Of a DNA stretch of 64,000 bases, positions 1-7,753 are shown piece by piece. Where the stretch lies: positions 1 to 64,000 of the forward strand of contig NZ_PJMB01000012.1 of NCBI RefSeq assembly GCF_002892835.1, read 5' to 3'. The stretch's first letter is position 1. The number at the start of each line of letters is the position of its first letter. Both the position numbers and the translations under genes were made by a program. This stretch comes from Arthrobacter sp. AFG7.2 (GTDB lineage Bacteria > Actinomycetota > Actinomycetes > Actinomycetales > Micrococcaceae). The notes under the pieces were generated by a model. The model did no database searches. It was given only the letters and a program-made list of their open reading frames with translations, and was not told where the DNA came from.

Positions 1-153
1 CGGTACCGTGCCAAACCCGCAGCGCCCGGAGTCCCGCCCGCCGCCGGTATCAACCACAAACAAACCAACCAGCTGTCACAAACAGCTTGATATATACCGG
101 CGGTCCAGCGACCCGGCACCGTTTCGGCGATTACGACGGCGGCCGGCCGGAAG

Positions 154-1260
154 GTGGTGCGGAGCGTCCGGGCGGGGCAAACTGGGCTTGTGGGCGAACC
201 GTGGGTGCTGCATGTGGACCTTGACCAGTTCATTGCAGCCGTCGAAGTGCTCCGCCGGCCCGAGCTCGCGGGCAGGGCGGTGATCGTTGGCGGCCGCGGC
301 GATCCTGCCGAGCGCGCAGTGGTGTCCACGGCCTCCTATGAGGCCAGGGCGTTCGGCGTCGGCTCCGGAATGCCACTGCGCATAGCCGCACGGAAGGTCC
401 CTGACGCCGTCATCCTGCCCGTGGACCAGGAAGCCTATCTCGCTGCCTCCGGGGAAGTGATGTCAGTGCTGCGCGCCCGGCCGGGCGCCACGGTCCAGGT
501 GCTCGGCTGGGATGAAGCGTTTGTTGGTGTGGAATCGGAAGATCCGGAGTCCTTCGCCCGGGACCTGCAGCACGCCGTGCTTGAAAAGACCCGGCTGCAC
601 TGCAGCGTCGGCATCGGCGACACCCTGGTCCGCGCCAAAGTAGCAACAACGTTCGGCAAGCCCGCCGGCGTTTTCCGGCTAACGGAAGCCAATTGGCTCG
701 AGGTGATGGGAAGCCGGCCGACGATCGAGCTGTGGGGCGTGGGAACGAAAGTGTCGGCCCGTCTTGCCACGCTGGGCATCACAACTGTCGCGGACCTTGC
801 CGCTGCCGATCCAGACGGGCTGGTCCCGGAGTTCGGCCCGAAAATGGGGCCTTGGTATGCCCAGCTTGGGCGGGGGGACGGCGCCCGGACGGTGGACGAC
901 ACCCCCTGGGTGGCACGCGGGCACAGCCGGGAAACAACCTTCCAGCAGGACCTGACGGAACCCGGGCAGATCGACGACGCCGTGAGGGAGTTGGCTGCCC
1001 ACGTCCTGGCAGACGTCGCGGCCGAGGGACGGCCTGTTGTCGGACTGACGCTGAAAGTCCGTTATGCACCCTTCTTCACCAAGACCTACGCCCGGAAAAT
1101 CCCGCGGACCGCCGACCCCGCGGAGGTGCTGGCCCATGCCCTGGACCTGGTGGCAAAGATGGAGCCGGGCCGCCCCGTCCGGCTCCTTGGCCTGCGGGCC
1201 GAGATGGCGATGCCGGAAGACTCCCGGCAGGGGCACACGCCCACCCGCAGCGGATGGTGA
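154..1260 (+). CDS. Y-family DNA polymerase IV, DinB2-like, with substituted steric gate
   Basis: Translesion DNA polymerase of the DinB family (368 aa from GTG 154; GTG 190 is an alternative start just before the conserved core). The first catalytic motif reads HVDLDQFIAAVE and the second is GWDEAFVGVE, which keeps the Asp and Asp-Glu metal ligands. The palm, fingers and thumb are followed by a little-finger domain (about 240-350). The residue matching the E. coli DinB steric gate Phe13 is Ile27, whereas most DinB proteins have Phe or Tyr there. No clear beta-clamp-binding peptide is visible at the C-terminus. Both traits resemble mycobacterial DinB2, which has Leu at the gate and uses ribonucleotides readily. 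Reduced sugar discrimination here is inference. It stands alone and is convergent with csbD. Confidence 0.9.
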   Translation: MVRSVRAGQTGLVGEPWVLHVDLDQFIAAVEVLRRPELAGRAVIVGGRGDPAERAVVSTASYEARAFGVGSGMPLRIAARKVPDAVILPVDQEAYLAASGEVMSVLRARPGATVQVLGWDEAFVGVESEDPESFARDLQHAVLEKTRLHCSVGIGDTLVRAKVATTFGKPAGVFRLTEANWLEVMGSRPTIELWGVGTKVSARLATLGITTVADLAAADPDGLVPEFGPKMGPWYAQLGRGDGARTVDDTPWVARGHSRETTFQQDLTEPGQIDDAVRELAAHVLADVAAEGRPVVGLTLKVRYAPFFTKTYARKIPRTADPAEVLAHALDLVAKMEPGRPVRLLGLRAEMAMPEDSRQGHTPTRSGW

Positions 1261-1300
1261 GGGTGCCCGGTCCTTATCGCTGGCCCTGGCGGCACAACAG

Positions 1301-1335
1301 AACGGCGGCGGATCCCTGAGGATCCACCGCCGTTT
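1301..1335. terminator. Rho-independent terminator hairpin between dinB-like gene and csbD
   Basis: A near-perfect inverted repeat (AACGGCGG...GGATCC, short CTGA loop, GGATCC...CCGCCGTT) lies between two convergent genes and probably serves both strands. A second hairpin (1347-1365, AGCCCGG/CCGGGCT) follows directly before the csbD stop. Confidence 0.75.
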
Positions 1336-1379
1336 CGCTCTGTTACAGCCCGGTTCAGCCGGGCTGCCGCAGGAAGAGG

Positions 1380-1556
1380 CTAATCGCGCTTGAACTCGTC
1401 CTTGACGCTTTCGCCGACCTTCTTCGCGTCAGCCTTGACCTGGTCGGTCTGGCCTTCCGCCTTCAGCCGGTCATTGTTGGTGGCATTGCCGGCTGCTTCC
1501 TTGGCCTTGCCGCCCATGTCTTCCGCTGCGTTACTGATCTTGTCTCCGAGGCCCAT
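1380..1556 (-). CDS. CsbD family stress protein
   Basis: 58-aa hydrophilic protein starting MGLGDKISNAAEDMGGKAKEA and ending in DEFKRD. This is the typical small, charged, Gly/Ala/Lys-rich CsbD fold found in general stress regulons. Translated from minus-strand ATG at 1556 with a strong AAAGGAGG Shine-Dalgarno. It carries the family's characteristic KAEGQTDQVKADAKK-type stretch. Monocistronic, ending against the hairpins at 1301-1365. A palindromic box shared with the manganese catalase gene lies 58 nt upstream. Its molecular function is unknown; CsbD is sigmaB-controlled in Bacillus. Confidence 0.88.
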   Translation of the reverse strand: MGLGDKISNAAEDMGGKAKEAAGNATNNDRLKAEGQTDQVKADAKKVGESVKDEFKRD

Positions 1557-1613
1557 GGTGGTGGCCTCCTTTCGTTTCCGATGATCAAACAGTGCATTTT
1601 CACACTAACACGA

Positions 1614-1626
1614 AGCATGCTTACTA
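1614..1626 (-). promoter_or_regulatory. Candidate stress-promoter box (TAGTAAGCATGCT) upstream of csbD
   Basis: On the minus strand the 13-mer TAGTAAGCATGCT sits 58 nt before the csbD start. The identical 13-mer lies 68 nt before the manganese catalase start (50588-50600). Its centre is the palindrome AGCATGCT. The spacing fits the upstream part of a promoter. No regulator is assigned. Confidence 0.4.
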
Positions 1627-1690
1627 ATTCACCCCCGTCGTGAAGCCCGGATCCTGTGGATTGCCGGAGTCGGGGGATAGGCTCGAAGCC

Positions 1691-2149
1691 ATGGACCACA
1701 GCATCAGCCTTACCCAGCACATCAATGCTTCGCCGGACAAAGTCTGGTCCGTCATTACGGATATTCCCGGCTCACCCGCCACCCTGTCAGGAGTGGAATC
1801 GGTCCAGCTGCTGACGGACGGCCCTTACCGGGAGGGCACCCGCTGGAAGGAAACCCGCAAAATGATGGGCAGGTCCGAAACCGTCGAAATGTGGGTGGCA
1901 CAGACTGACCCGCCGCGCGCCACCACCGTCAAAGCCGTCCAGGGTGGAGCCGATTACAGCACGCGTTTCAGCCTTGCCCCGGATGGCGGTGGCACGGACC
2001 TCACTGTGACGTTCGGGGCGGAGGTCCTGAAGCCGACTGCCGCCACCCGCATCATGATGGCCGTCTTCGGGAAACTGGGGATGGCTGCCACCCGCAAAGC
2101 GCTGGCAAAGGACCTGACGGAAATAGCGGCCAAGGCGGAATCACTGTAG
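1691..2149 (+). CDS. SRPBCC family protein (polyketide cyclase/START-like)
   Basis: 152-aa SRPBCC-fold protein (helix-grip lipid/ligand-binding family). It opens MDHSISLTQHINASPDKVWSV, the usual first strand and helix, and ends with the long C-terminal helix ALAKDLTEIAAKAESL. ATG 1691 is chosen because it begins the fold and is preceded by a GGGGAT stretch; a GTG further upstream would add about 17 non-conserved residues. The TAG stop overlaps the GTG of the pentapeptide gene by one base, so the two are probably translationally coupled. The ligand cannot be told from the sequence. Confidence 0.82.
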   Translation: MDHSISLTQHINASPDKVWSVITDIPGSPATLSGVESVQLLTDGPYREGTRWKETRKMMGRSETVEMWVAQTDPPRATTVKAVQGGADYSTRFSLAPDGGGTDLTVTFGAEVLKPTAATRIMMAVFGKLGMAATRKALAKDLTEIAAKAESL

Positions 2150-2814
2150 TGGCTGCGCACCCTCCCAAAGCCGGCGCTGCGAAAATCACCGCGCCGGTCC
2201 GGCTGGAAAATCTGACGGACCAGCCGGCGCCGGACTTCCACCGCGGTGAACGGTACGACGGCGGCCGGTACAGCCGGTTCGAGGCCAACGGCCTGGACCT
2301 GGGCGGCACGGACTTCGCAGAGTGCGAGTTCCAGGGAGTGTCCTTCAACGACACCCAGCTCCGCGGCTCCACCTTCCGGGACTGCATCCTGGGCGAGCTG
2401 TATGCGCCGGTGTTCACAGCGTCGCGGTCCACGTGGCGGGACGTTGAGTTGCGGAACCCGCGGCTTGGTTCGGCTGAGCTGTACGAGAGCGGCTGGCACT
2501 CGGTCCGCATCGACGGCGGCAAGCTGGACTTCCTCAACCTCCGCGGCGCCAAGCTTGCCGATGTCCTGATCAGCGACTGCATCATCAACGAGCTGGACCT
2601 TGGCTCGGCCACTGGAACGCGGGTGGCCCTGAAGAACTGCACCATCGGTTCCCTGGATGTCAGCGGGGCAAAACTCAAGGACTTTGATCTCCGCAGCTCA
2701 GAGTTCCGCAACATCAGTGGCCTCGGCAGCCTGGGTGGCGTGGTGATTGATGAGTACCAGCTGGGCCTTTTGGCGCCCCTTCTGGCAGCCCACCTGGGGC
2801 TAACTGTCCTCTAA
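2149..2814 (+). CDS. Pentapeptide repeat protein
   Basis: 221-aa protein rich in A(D/N)LXX-like five-residue steps (for example GTDFAECEFQGVSFND, LRGSTFRDCIL, LRGAKLADVLI, VSGAKLKDFDL), which predict a right-handed quadrilateral beta-helix. GTG start overlapping the stop of the SRPBCC gene (TAGTG). No extra enzymatic domain or signal peptide. Pentapeptide proteins of this type include gyrase-protecting Qnr/MfpA proteins, but the regular aromatic-centred repeats of MfpA are weaker here, so no function is assigned. Confidence 0.85.
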   Translation: MAAHPPKAGAAKITAPVRLENLTDQPAPDFHRGERYDGGRYSRFEANGLDLGGTDFAECEFQGVSFNDTQLRGSTFRDCILGELYAPVFTASRSTWRDVELRNPRLGSAELYESGWHSVRIDGGKLDFLNLRGAKLADVLISDCIINELDLGSATGTRVALKNCTIGSLDVSGAKLKDFDLRSSEFRNISGLGSLGGVVIDEYQLGLLAPLLAAHLGLTVL

Positions 2815-2860
2815 GCCTTCCAGCCTTCGGATGCTGTATCCCTAACGGACCGCTCCCGTG

Positions 2861-2866
2861 TACTAT
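2861..2866 (+). promoter_or_regulatory. Candidate -10 element of the thiolase operon
   Basis: TACTAT lies immediately upstream of the TetR-type operator at 2867-2888, so a bound repressor would cover the transcription start. The -35 region is not clear. Supports a promoter for the thiolase/hydratase/dehydrogenase operon. Confidence 0.45.
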
Positions 2867-2888
2867 TTACAGAACGAACGGTCGGTAA
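2867..2888 (+). promoter_or_regulatory. PaaR/TetR-type operator A (thiolase operon)
   Basis: 22-bp imperfect palindrome beginning TTACAGAACG and ending CGGTCGGTAA. It aligns base for base with operators at 11662-11683 (paaZ), 16048-16068 (TetR gene) and 18031-18052 (paaI-paaK). From memory it also fits the PaaR motif of Corynebacterium (ACCGNNCGNNCGGTNAGT core) with few mismatches. It lies between the candidate -10 and the coding start. Confidence 0.68.
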
Positions 2889-2951
2889 GTGGAGGAATCC
2901 GCTGTGCCGGGCGCCGATGACAGTGCCGTTTATCGCGTGAAGGGTGTTTCC

Positions 2952-4178
2952 ATGGCTGCAACCGCAGGTCCGCAGGCTTTCCTGGTTGGCGGAGTACGAA
3001 CGCCGGTGGGCAAGTACGGCGGGGCGCTCTCCTCTGTCCGCCCCGATGACCTCGCAGCCCTGGTGCTCCGCGAGGCCGTGAACAGGGCGGGCCTCGATGC
3101 GGACAGCATCGATGAGGTCATCCTGGGCAACGCCAACGGAGCCGGTGAAGAGAACCGCAACGTTGCCCGCATGGCCACCCTCCTTGCCGGGCTGCCCCTC
3201 CACATCCCCGGGATTACCGTCAACCGCTTGTGCTCATCCGGCCTCAGCGCCATCATCCAGGCCAGCCACATGATCAAGGCCGGCGCTGCGGACATTGTCA
3301 TCGCCGGCGGTGTGGAATCCATGAGCCGGGCGCCCTGGGTCCAGGAGAAGCCCGCCACCGCCTTCGCCAAGCCGGGGCACATTTTTGACACCTCCATCGG
3401 CTGGCGCTTCACCAACCCGCACTTCCAGCACGGGGAGCTGTCCCGGGACGGCAAGATGACGTACTCCATGCCGGAGACTGCCGAGGAGGTGGCCCGCGTG
3501 GACAACATCTCCCGCGACGACGCCGATGCTTTCGCCGTGCAGTCCCACCAGCGCGCGCTGGATGCGATTGCCGCCGGGCGGTTCAAGGACGAAATTGTTC
3601 CCGTCACCGTCAAGACCCGCAAGTCCGAAACCGTGGTGGACACGGATGAAGGCCCCCGCGCGGACACCACCCTGGATGTTTTGGCCGGACTGAAGCCGGT
3701 GGCCCACGGCGGCTCCGTGGTGACGGCTGGCAACTCGTCGTCCCTTAACGACGGTGCATCGGCCATCATCGTTGCCTCCGAAGCAGCCATCGAAAGGCTC
3801 GGGCTGACTCCCCGGGCCCGCATCATCGACGGCGCCTCGGCGGGCTGTGAACCGGAAATCATGGGCATCGGCCCGGTGCCGGCAACCCAGAAGGTGCTCA
3901 AGCGGAGCGGCCTGAGCGTCGGTGACCTTGGCGCCGTCGAACTTAACGAAGCCTTTGCCACGCAGTCCCTCGCCTGCATCCGGCGCCTTGGCCTGGAGCA
4001 GGACATCGTAAACAACGACGGCGGGGCTATCGCCCTGGGGCACCCGCTGGGTTCCAGCGGGGCGCGGATCGCCATCACCCTCCTGGGGCGGATGGAGCGT
4101 GAGGACGCCAGGGTGGGACTCGCCACCATGTGCATCGGTGTGGGCCAGGGTACCGCGATGCTGCTGGAGAAGGTCTGA
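2952..4178 (+). CDS. Thiolase (acetyl-CoA/3-oxoacyl-CoA acyltransferase), PaaJ/FadA-like
   Basis: 408-aa thiolase that cleaves 3-oxoacyl-CoA with CoA. The nucleophile Cys is in NRLCSSGLSAI (about residue 93), the His in GGAIALGHPLGSSGA, and the second Cys in MCIGVGQGTAM. GGNxG-type loops and full family length are present. ATG 2952 has a GAAGGG Shine-Dalgarno at 7 nt and gives the usual N-terminus. GTG 2904 with GGAGGA is a possible longer start. Its TGA overlaps the ATG of the next gene (TGATG). With the following hydratase and dehydrogenase it forms a beta-oxidation operon. The operator upstream suggests a role in phenylacetate degradation (PaaJ-like); a general FadA role is the alternative. 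Confidence 0.9.
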   Translation: MAATAGPQAFLVGGVRTPVGKYGGALSSVRPDDLAALVLREAVNRAGLDADSIDEVILGNANGAGEENRNVARMATLLAGLPLHIPGITVNRLCSSGLSAIIQASHMIKAGAADIVIAGGVESMSRAPWVQEKPATAFAKPGHIFDTSIGWRFTNPHFQHGELSRDGKMTYSMPETAEEVARVDNISRDDADAFAVQSHQRALDAIAAGRFKDEIVPVTVKTRKSETVVDTDEGPRADTTLDVLAGLKPVAHGGSVVTAGNSSSLNDGASAIIVASEAAIERLGLTPRARIIDGASAGCEPEIMGIGPVPATQKVLKRSGLSVGDLGAVELNEAFATQSLACIRRLGLEQDIVNNDGGAIALGHPLGSSGARIAITLLGRMEREDARVGLATMCIGVGQGTAMLLEKV

Positions 4179-4984
4179 TGCCCGGCGCCGTCGACCTGGC
4201 AGCGGAGAAGTTCCACGCGCTCCTGGTTGAGGAACGCGGCGACCGCGTGGTGGTGCTGTTGAACCGGCCCGAGGTGCGCAATGCGATCGACCAGCAGATG
4301 GTGGACGAGCTGCACACGGTCTGTACCGCGCTTGAACAAAACCCCAAGGTGCTGATTATCGCCGGCGTCGACGGCGTGTTCGCGTCCGGGGCGGACATCG
4401 CCCAGTTGCGTGAGCGGCGCCGGGACGATGCCCTGCAGGGCATCAACTCCACCATCTTTGTCCGGATCGCCAAGCTGCCCATGCCGGTCATTGCCGCGCT
4501 TGACGGGTACTGCCTGGGTGGCGGGGCGGAGCTGGCCTATGCGGCGGATTTCCGGATCGGGACCCCGGGCGTCCGCATTGGCAACCCCGAAACCGGACTG
4601 GGAATCCTGGCAGCGGCCGGGGCCAGCTGGCGGCTGAAGGAGCTCGTGGGGGAGCCGGTGGCCAAACAGATCCTCCTGGCGGGGCAGGTCCTGACGGCGG
4701 ATGAGGCGCTGGCCGTTAACCTCATGACAGAGATGCATGAACCATCGGCTCTTATGGACGCGGCGCACAACCTGGCGGACAGGATCGGACGCCAGGACCC
4801 GCTGGCGGTCCGGATCACCAAGTCCGTGTTCCACGCCCCCGCGGAAGCGCACCCCTTGATAGACCAGCTGGCCCAGGGCATCCTTTTCGAATCCGAGGCC
4901 AAGTTCGACCGGATGCAGAAGTTCCTGGACAAGAAGTCCGGCAGGAACGCGGACGCCAAGGCCACTACCGAGACCGGAGAATAG
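4178..4984 (+). CDS. Enoyl-CoA hydratase/isomerase (PaaF/PaaG-like)
   Basis: 268-aa crotonase-fold protein. The oxyanion-hole stretches VFASGADIAQL and LDGYCLGGGAELAYAADF are present. Both hydratase glutamates appear to be conserved: Glu of GGGAELA and Glu of NPETGLGI. This favours a true 2-enoyl-CoA hydratase over an isomerase. ATG overlaps the thiolase stop by one base. It precedes 3-hydroxyacyl-CoA dehydrogenase by 5 nt, so the three enzymes supply consecutive hydration, oxidation and thiolysis steps. Whether it acts on dehydroadipyl-CoA of the phenylacetate pathway or on fatty acyl-CoA is inferred only from context. Confidence 0.88.
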   Translation: MPGAVDLAAEKFHALLVEERGDRVVVLLNRPEVRNAIDQQMVDELHTVCTALEQNPKVLIIAGVDGVFASGADIAQLRERRRDDALQGINSTIFVRIAKLPMPVIAALDGYCLGGGAELAYAADFRIGTPGVRIGNPETGLGILAAAGASWRLKELVGEPVAKQILLAGQVLTADEALAVNLMTEMHEPSALMDAAHNLADRIGRQDPLAVRITKSVFHAPAEAHPLIDQLAQGILFESEAKFDRMQKFLDKKSGRNADAKATTETGE

Positions 4985-4989
4985 AACTG

Positions 4990-5874
4990 ATGAGCATCCC
5001 CGAATTTTCCCCCGGGCTCCCCTCGCGGGTAGGCGTCCTGGGCGGCGGCCGCATGGGCGCCGGAATCGCCCACGCCTTCCTGGTCAAGGGTGCTGACGTC
5101 CTGGTCGTGGAGCGCGACGACCAGTCCGCGGAAGCGGCCCGGGAGCGGGTGGAGTCAGCCGCTGCCAAGAGCATCGAACGTGGCATGACGGACGCCAACC
5201 TGGACGAGATGGCCTCCCGGCTCACTGTTGGCGTGGATTACGACGCTTTCGCGGACCGGCAGCTGGTGGTGGAAGCCGTCCCCGAGGACTGGGACCTGAA
5301 AGTCACCTCGCTGCGCGGCATCGAGGAGCGGCTGGCCGATGACGGCTGCCTTGCCTCCAACACGTCGTCATTGTCGGTGAACGGGCTGGCCCGGGAGTTG
5401 AAGCGCCCCGAAAACTTCCTGGGCCTCCACTTCTTCAACCCTGTTCCGGCCTCAACCCTCATTGAGGTGGTGCTCGGCGAACACACGTCACCAGAACTCG
5501 CTGCCGCGGCCAAGGGGTGGGTGGAGGCACTCGGCAAGACAGCCGTCGTCGTCAATGATGCCCCGGGGTTCGCGTCCTCACGCCTTGGCGTGGCCATCGC
5601 GCTGGAGGCGATGCGCATGGTGGAGGAAGGGGTTGCCTCTGCCGGTGACATCGACGCCGCCATGGTGCTGGGCTACAAGCACCCCACCGGTCCGCTGAAG
5701 ACTACAGACATTGTGGGGCTGGACGTCAGGCTCGGGATTGCCGAATACCTGCACTCGACGCTGGGGGAGCGGTTCGCCCCGCCCCAGATCCTCAGGGACA
5801 AGGTGGCCCGGGGTGAACTGGGGCGGAAGACCGGCAAGGGCTTCTTTGACTGGCCCAGCAGCAACGCAGGCTAG
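4990..5874 (+). CDS. 3-hydroxyacyl-CoA dehydrogenase (PaaH/HbdA-like)
   Basis: 294-aa NAD-dependent enzyme. N-terminal Rossmann fold begins with GVLGGGRMGAGIAHAF. Catalytic region includes SNTSSLSVNGLA and the His of GLHFFNPVPAS. The C-terminal dimerisation domain contains LGYKHPTGPLKTTDIVGLDV. Single-domain form, not fused to a hydratase. Last gene of the thiolase operon. The TAG stop shares CTAG with the convergent DUF6480 stop. Probably oxidises 3-hydroxyadipyl-CoA or a related hydroxyacyl-CoA; substrate inferred from the neighbours and operator A. Confidence 0.9.
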   Translation: MSIPEFSPGLPSRVGVLGGGRMGAGIAHAFLVKGADVLVVERDDQSAEAARERVESAAAKSIERGMTDANLDEMASRLTVGVDYDAFADRQLVVEAVPEDWDLKVTSLRGIEERLADDGCLASNTSSLSVNGLARELKRPENFLGLHFFNPVPASTLIEVVLGEHTSPELAAAAKGWVEALGKTAVVVNDAPGFASSRLGVAIALEAMRMVEEGVASAGDIDAAMVLGYKHPTGPLKTTDIVGLDVRLGIAEYLHSTLGERFAPPQILRDKVARGELGRKTGKGFFDWPSSNAG

Positions 5875-6104
5875 TCGAAGAATCCGACGATGTAGCCGAT
5901 GAAGTAGAGCAGCGAGAGCAGGACCACAACCGCGATCATGCCAATCCAGAAGAACTGCGTGCTCTTCTTGGTCCCGTGCTCGTCATGGCCCTGGGTTGTG
6001 GTTGTGGATGCTTCACCCGGCGGAGTTTCCCCCGGCGGTACGCCGCCTCCGGGTTCCAGGCCAGTAATCTTGTCTTCTTCCGGGTCCGGATTGCTTCCTG
6101 ACAC
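5871..6104 (-). CDS. DUF6480-like small membrane protein
   Basis: 77-aa protein with a hydrophilic N-terminus (MSGSNPDPEEDKITGLEPGGGVPPGETPPGE) and one C-terminal transmembrane segment (FFWIGMIAVVVLLSLLYFIG). The NPDPE...LEPGGGVPPGETPP signature is what I recall for actinobacterial DUF6480. Function unknown. Convergent with the dehydrogenase gene, sharing a 4-bp CTAG at the stops. Confidence 0.75.
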   Translation of the reverse strand: MSGSNPDPEEDKITGLEPGGGVPPGETPPGEASTTTTQGHDEHGTKKSTQFFWIGMIAVVVLLSLLYFIGYIVGFFD

Positions 6105-6181
6105 AATAACTCCCTATATCTCGCCGTCCTGGTGCTTTTCCCAGCGTAACCGCCACAGGTGGTTGCACCTAGGCTGGTGCA

Positions 6182-6790
6182 GTGGCTTACCTTGAACCCC
6201 TTACCCTTACCGGCCGTTATGTAACCCTCGAGCCCTTGTCCGGAGAGCATCATGACGGGTTGGTGGCCGCGGCACGCGACGGCGAACTCTGGCGGCTCTG
6301 GTACACCTCGGTCCCGTCGCCGGAAGGGATGGCCGCGGAGATAGAGCGGCGCCTGGCACTTCAGGAGCAGGGGTCCATGCTGCCGTTCACCACGCGCCTC
6401 GTGGATCCTGCCACCGGCGGACCCGGCAGGGTCATTGGCATGACCACCTACATGAATATCGACGCCGGTACGCCCCGGGTGGAGATCGGCTCCACCTGGA
6501 ACGCGGCGTCAGCCCGCGGAACCGGGACCAATCCGGACTCCAAGCTTTTGCTGCTGCGGCACGCGTTTGAGACTCTGGGCTGCCCGGCAGTGGAGTTCCG
6601 CACCCACTGGCTGAACCATCAGTCGCGGGAGGCCATTGCCCGGCTCGGGGCGAAGCAGGACGGCGTGCTCCGCAGCCACTCGCGGTCCCGCGATGGACTC
6701 CTGCGGGACACCGTGGTGTTCTCCATCCTGGAGCACGAATGGCCCATGGTCCGGGCGGGCCTGGAGTACAGGCTCGCCCGGCGCGGCTAG
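6182..6790 (+). CDS. GNAT family N-acetyltransferase (RimJ/RimL-like)
   Basis: 202-aa GNAT protein from GTG 6182. It opens with LTGRYVTLEPLSGEHHDGLVAAA, typical of RimJ/RimL-like acetyltransferases. The acetyl-CoA-binding motif A region is EIGSTWNAASARGTGTN, slightly diverged from the usual Q/RxxGxG/A. The HWLNHQSREAIARLGAKQDG motif near residue 150 matches the family. Likely transfers acetyl to a peptide N-terminus or small molecule; substrate unknown. Convergent with the SGNH hydrolase, sharing CTAG at the stops. Confidence 0.85.
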   Translation: MAYLEPLTLTGRYVTLEPLSGEHHDGLVAAARDGELWRLWYTSVPSPEGMAAEIERRLALQEQGSMLPFTTRLVDPATGGPGRVIGMTTYMNIDAGTPRVEIGSTWNAASARGTGTNPDSKLLLLRHAFETLGCPAVEFRTHWLNHQSREAIARLGAKQDGVLRSHSRSRDGLLRDTVVFSILEHEWPMVRAGLEYRLARRG

Positions 6791-7656
6791 GAAACCGAGT
6801 AGGCGCCGGCGGCGCTCAGGGCCGCGAAGTACGCCTCGTAGCCGGCCTCATTGGGGTGGAAGTTATCCGGATCAACGGGTTCGCCCGGACCGGAAGGGAT
6901 CAGGTTGATCCATGGATCCGGCGATAAGGCGCCGTGGCCGAGGAAAACCGGCCGCACATCAACAAACTGGACGTCGGGGTCATCCTCAGTGGCGGCATTG
7001 GCGGCAGCCGCCGCGGCCAGGATGTTTCCGTTAAGGAGGTCAGACAGTTGCGTCGCCTGGTAGATGAACTGCCCTGCCGGGTCGGTCCTGCCCGCTTCGA
7101 TGGGATCGAGGAGGTAGGGATAGCCGGTGAGCACGATCTTGGCATTGGGCGCTGCGGCCTGCACGCTCCTGATCATCGAGAGCAGCTCGCTGTACAGCTG
7201 TCCACCCTGGAGCTTCGCCGTTGCACCGGTAATGGCAGTGTTGCAGGCCTCGCCCGGGGTGGCCCCCGTAAGTGCCGCGGCGCATGCGGTGATGATGGCG
7301 CCGAAGCCGATGTTGTTGCCGCCGGCGGTGATGGTGACGAGCTCGGTGCTCTTGTTCAACTGACGGAGCTGGTCGCTCACCACCTCCTGGGTGGTCTTGC
7401 CGCTGCAGGCCGCGTTAACCACGAGCTTGATCGCCTTGGACTCGTCAGCCAGCTCGGAATACGCGTTTTCGCTGCGGAAGCAATCATCCAGGTACGGCCC
7501 GGCGCCCTGCCCGGAGGCAAAGGAATCTCCGAGGGCGATGTATTTGGTCTTGTCCGCCGCCTGGGCGGGCGCTGCAGCCAACCCCGCCGCCATGGCGAGG
7601 GCCGCGAAGCCGGCAGCAAAAGCCGCGTGGCGCCGTCGTACTGTTGTGTTGACCAT
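6787..7656 (-). CDS. Secreted SGNH/GDSL hydrolase (lipase/esterase)
   Basis: 289-aa exported hydrolase. A signal peptide (RRRHAAFAAGFAALAMAAGL, ending near AAPAQAA) precedes the catalytic GDS block IALGDSFASGQG. Oxyanion blocks are NAACSGKT and TAGGNNIGFG. The catalytic Asp and His are in DNFHPNEAGYEAY. ATG 7656 has AAAGGGG at 8 nt; longer upstream frames lack such a site. It resembles the secreted SGNH lipases of Streptomyces and mycobacteria. The substrate is not determined. Confidence 0.9.
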   Translation of the reverse strand: MVNTTVRRRHAAFAAGFAALAMAAGLAAAPAQAADKTKYIALGDSFASGQGAGPYLDDCFRSENAYSELADESKAIKLVVNAACSGKTTQEVVSDQLRQLNKSTELVTITAGGNNIGFGAIITACAAALTGATPGEACNTAITGATAKLQGGQLYSELLSMIRSVQAAAPNAKIVLTGYPYLLDPIEAGRTDPAGQFIYQATQLSDLLNGNILAAAAAANAATEDDPDVQFVDVRPVFLGHGALSPDPWINLIPSGPGEPVDPDNFHPNEAGYEAYFAALSAAGAYSVS

Positions 7657-7753
7657 AAGGGTTCCCCTTTGAACGGCGGAAGAAGGCATACAGCAAACAC
7701 CGTACTCCAAGTAAGGGGTGCGACTCCTGTGGCCACTGTGATTAGCTGTCCGG

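Noticed and set aside
71..87. AGCTGT/ACAGCT inverted repeat upstream of the dinB-like gene as a LexA box
   Set aside because: It does not match the actinobacterial SOS box (GAAC...GTTC); too short to support a function.
2930..4852. 640-codon open frame on the minus strand opposite thiolase and enoyl-CoA hydratase
   Set aside because: It is an antisense shadow typical of GC-rich genes: low-complexity Arg/Ser/Pro content, no domain, and the plus-strand frames encode complete enzymes.
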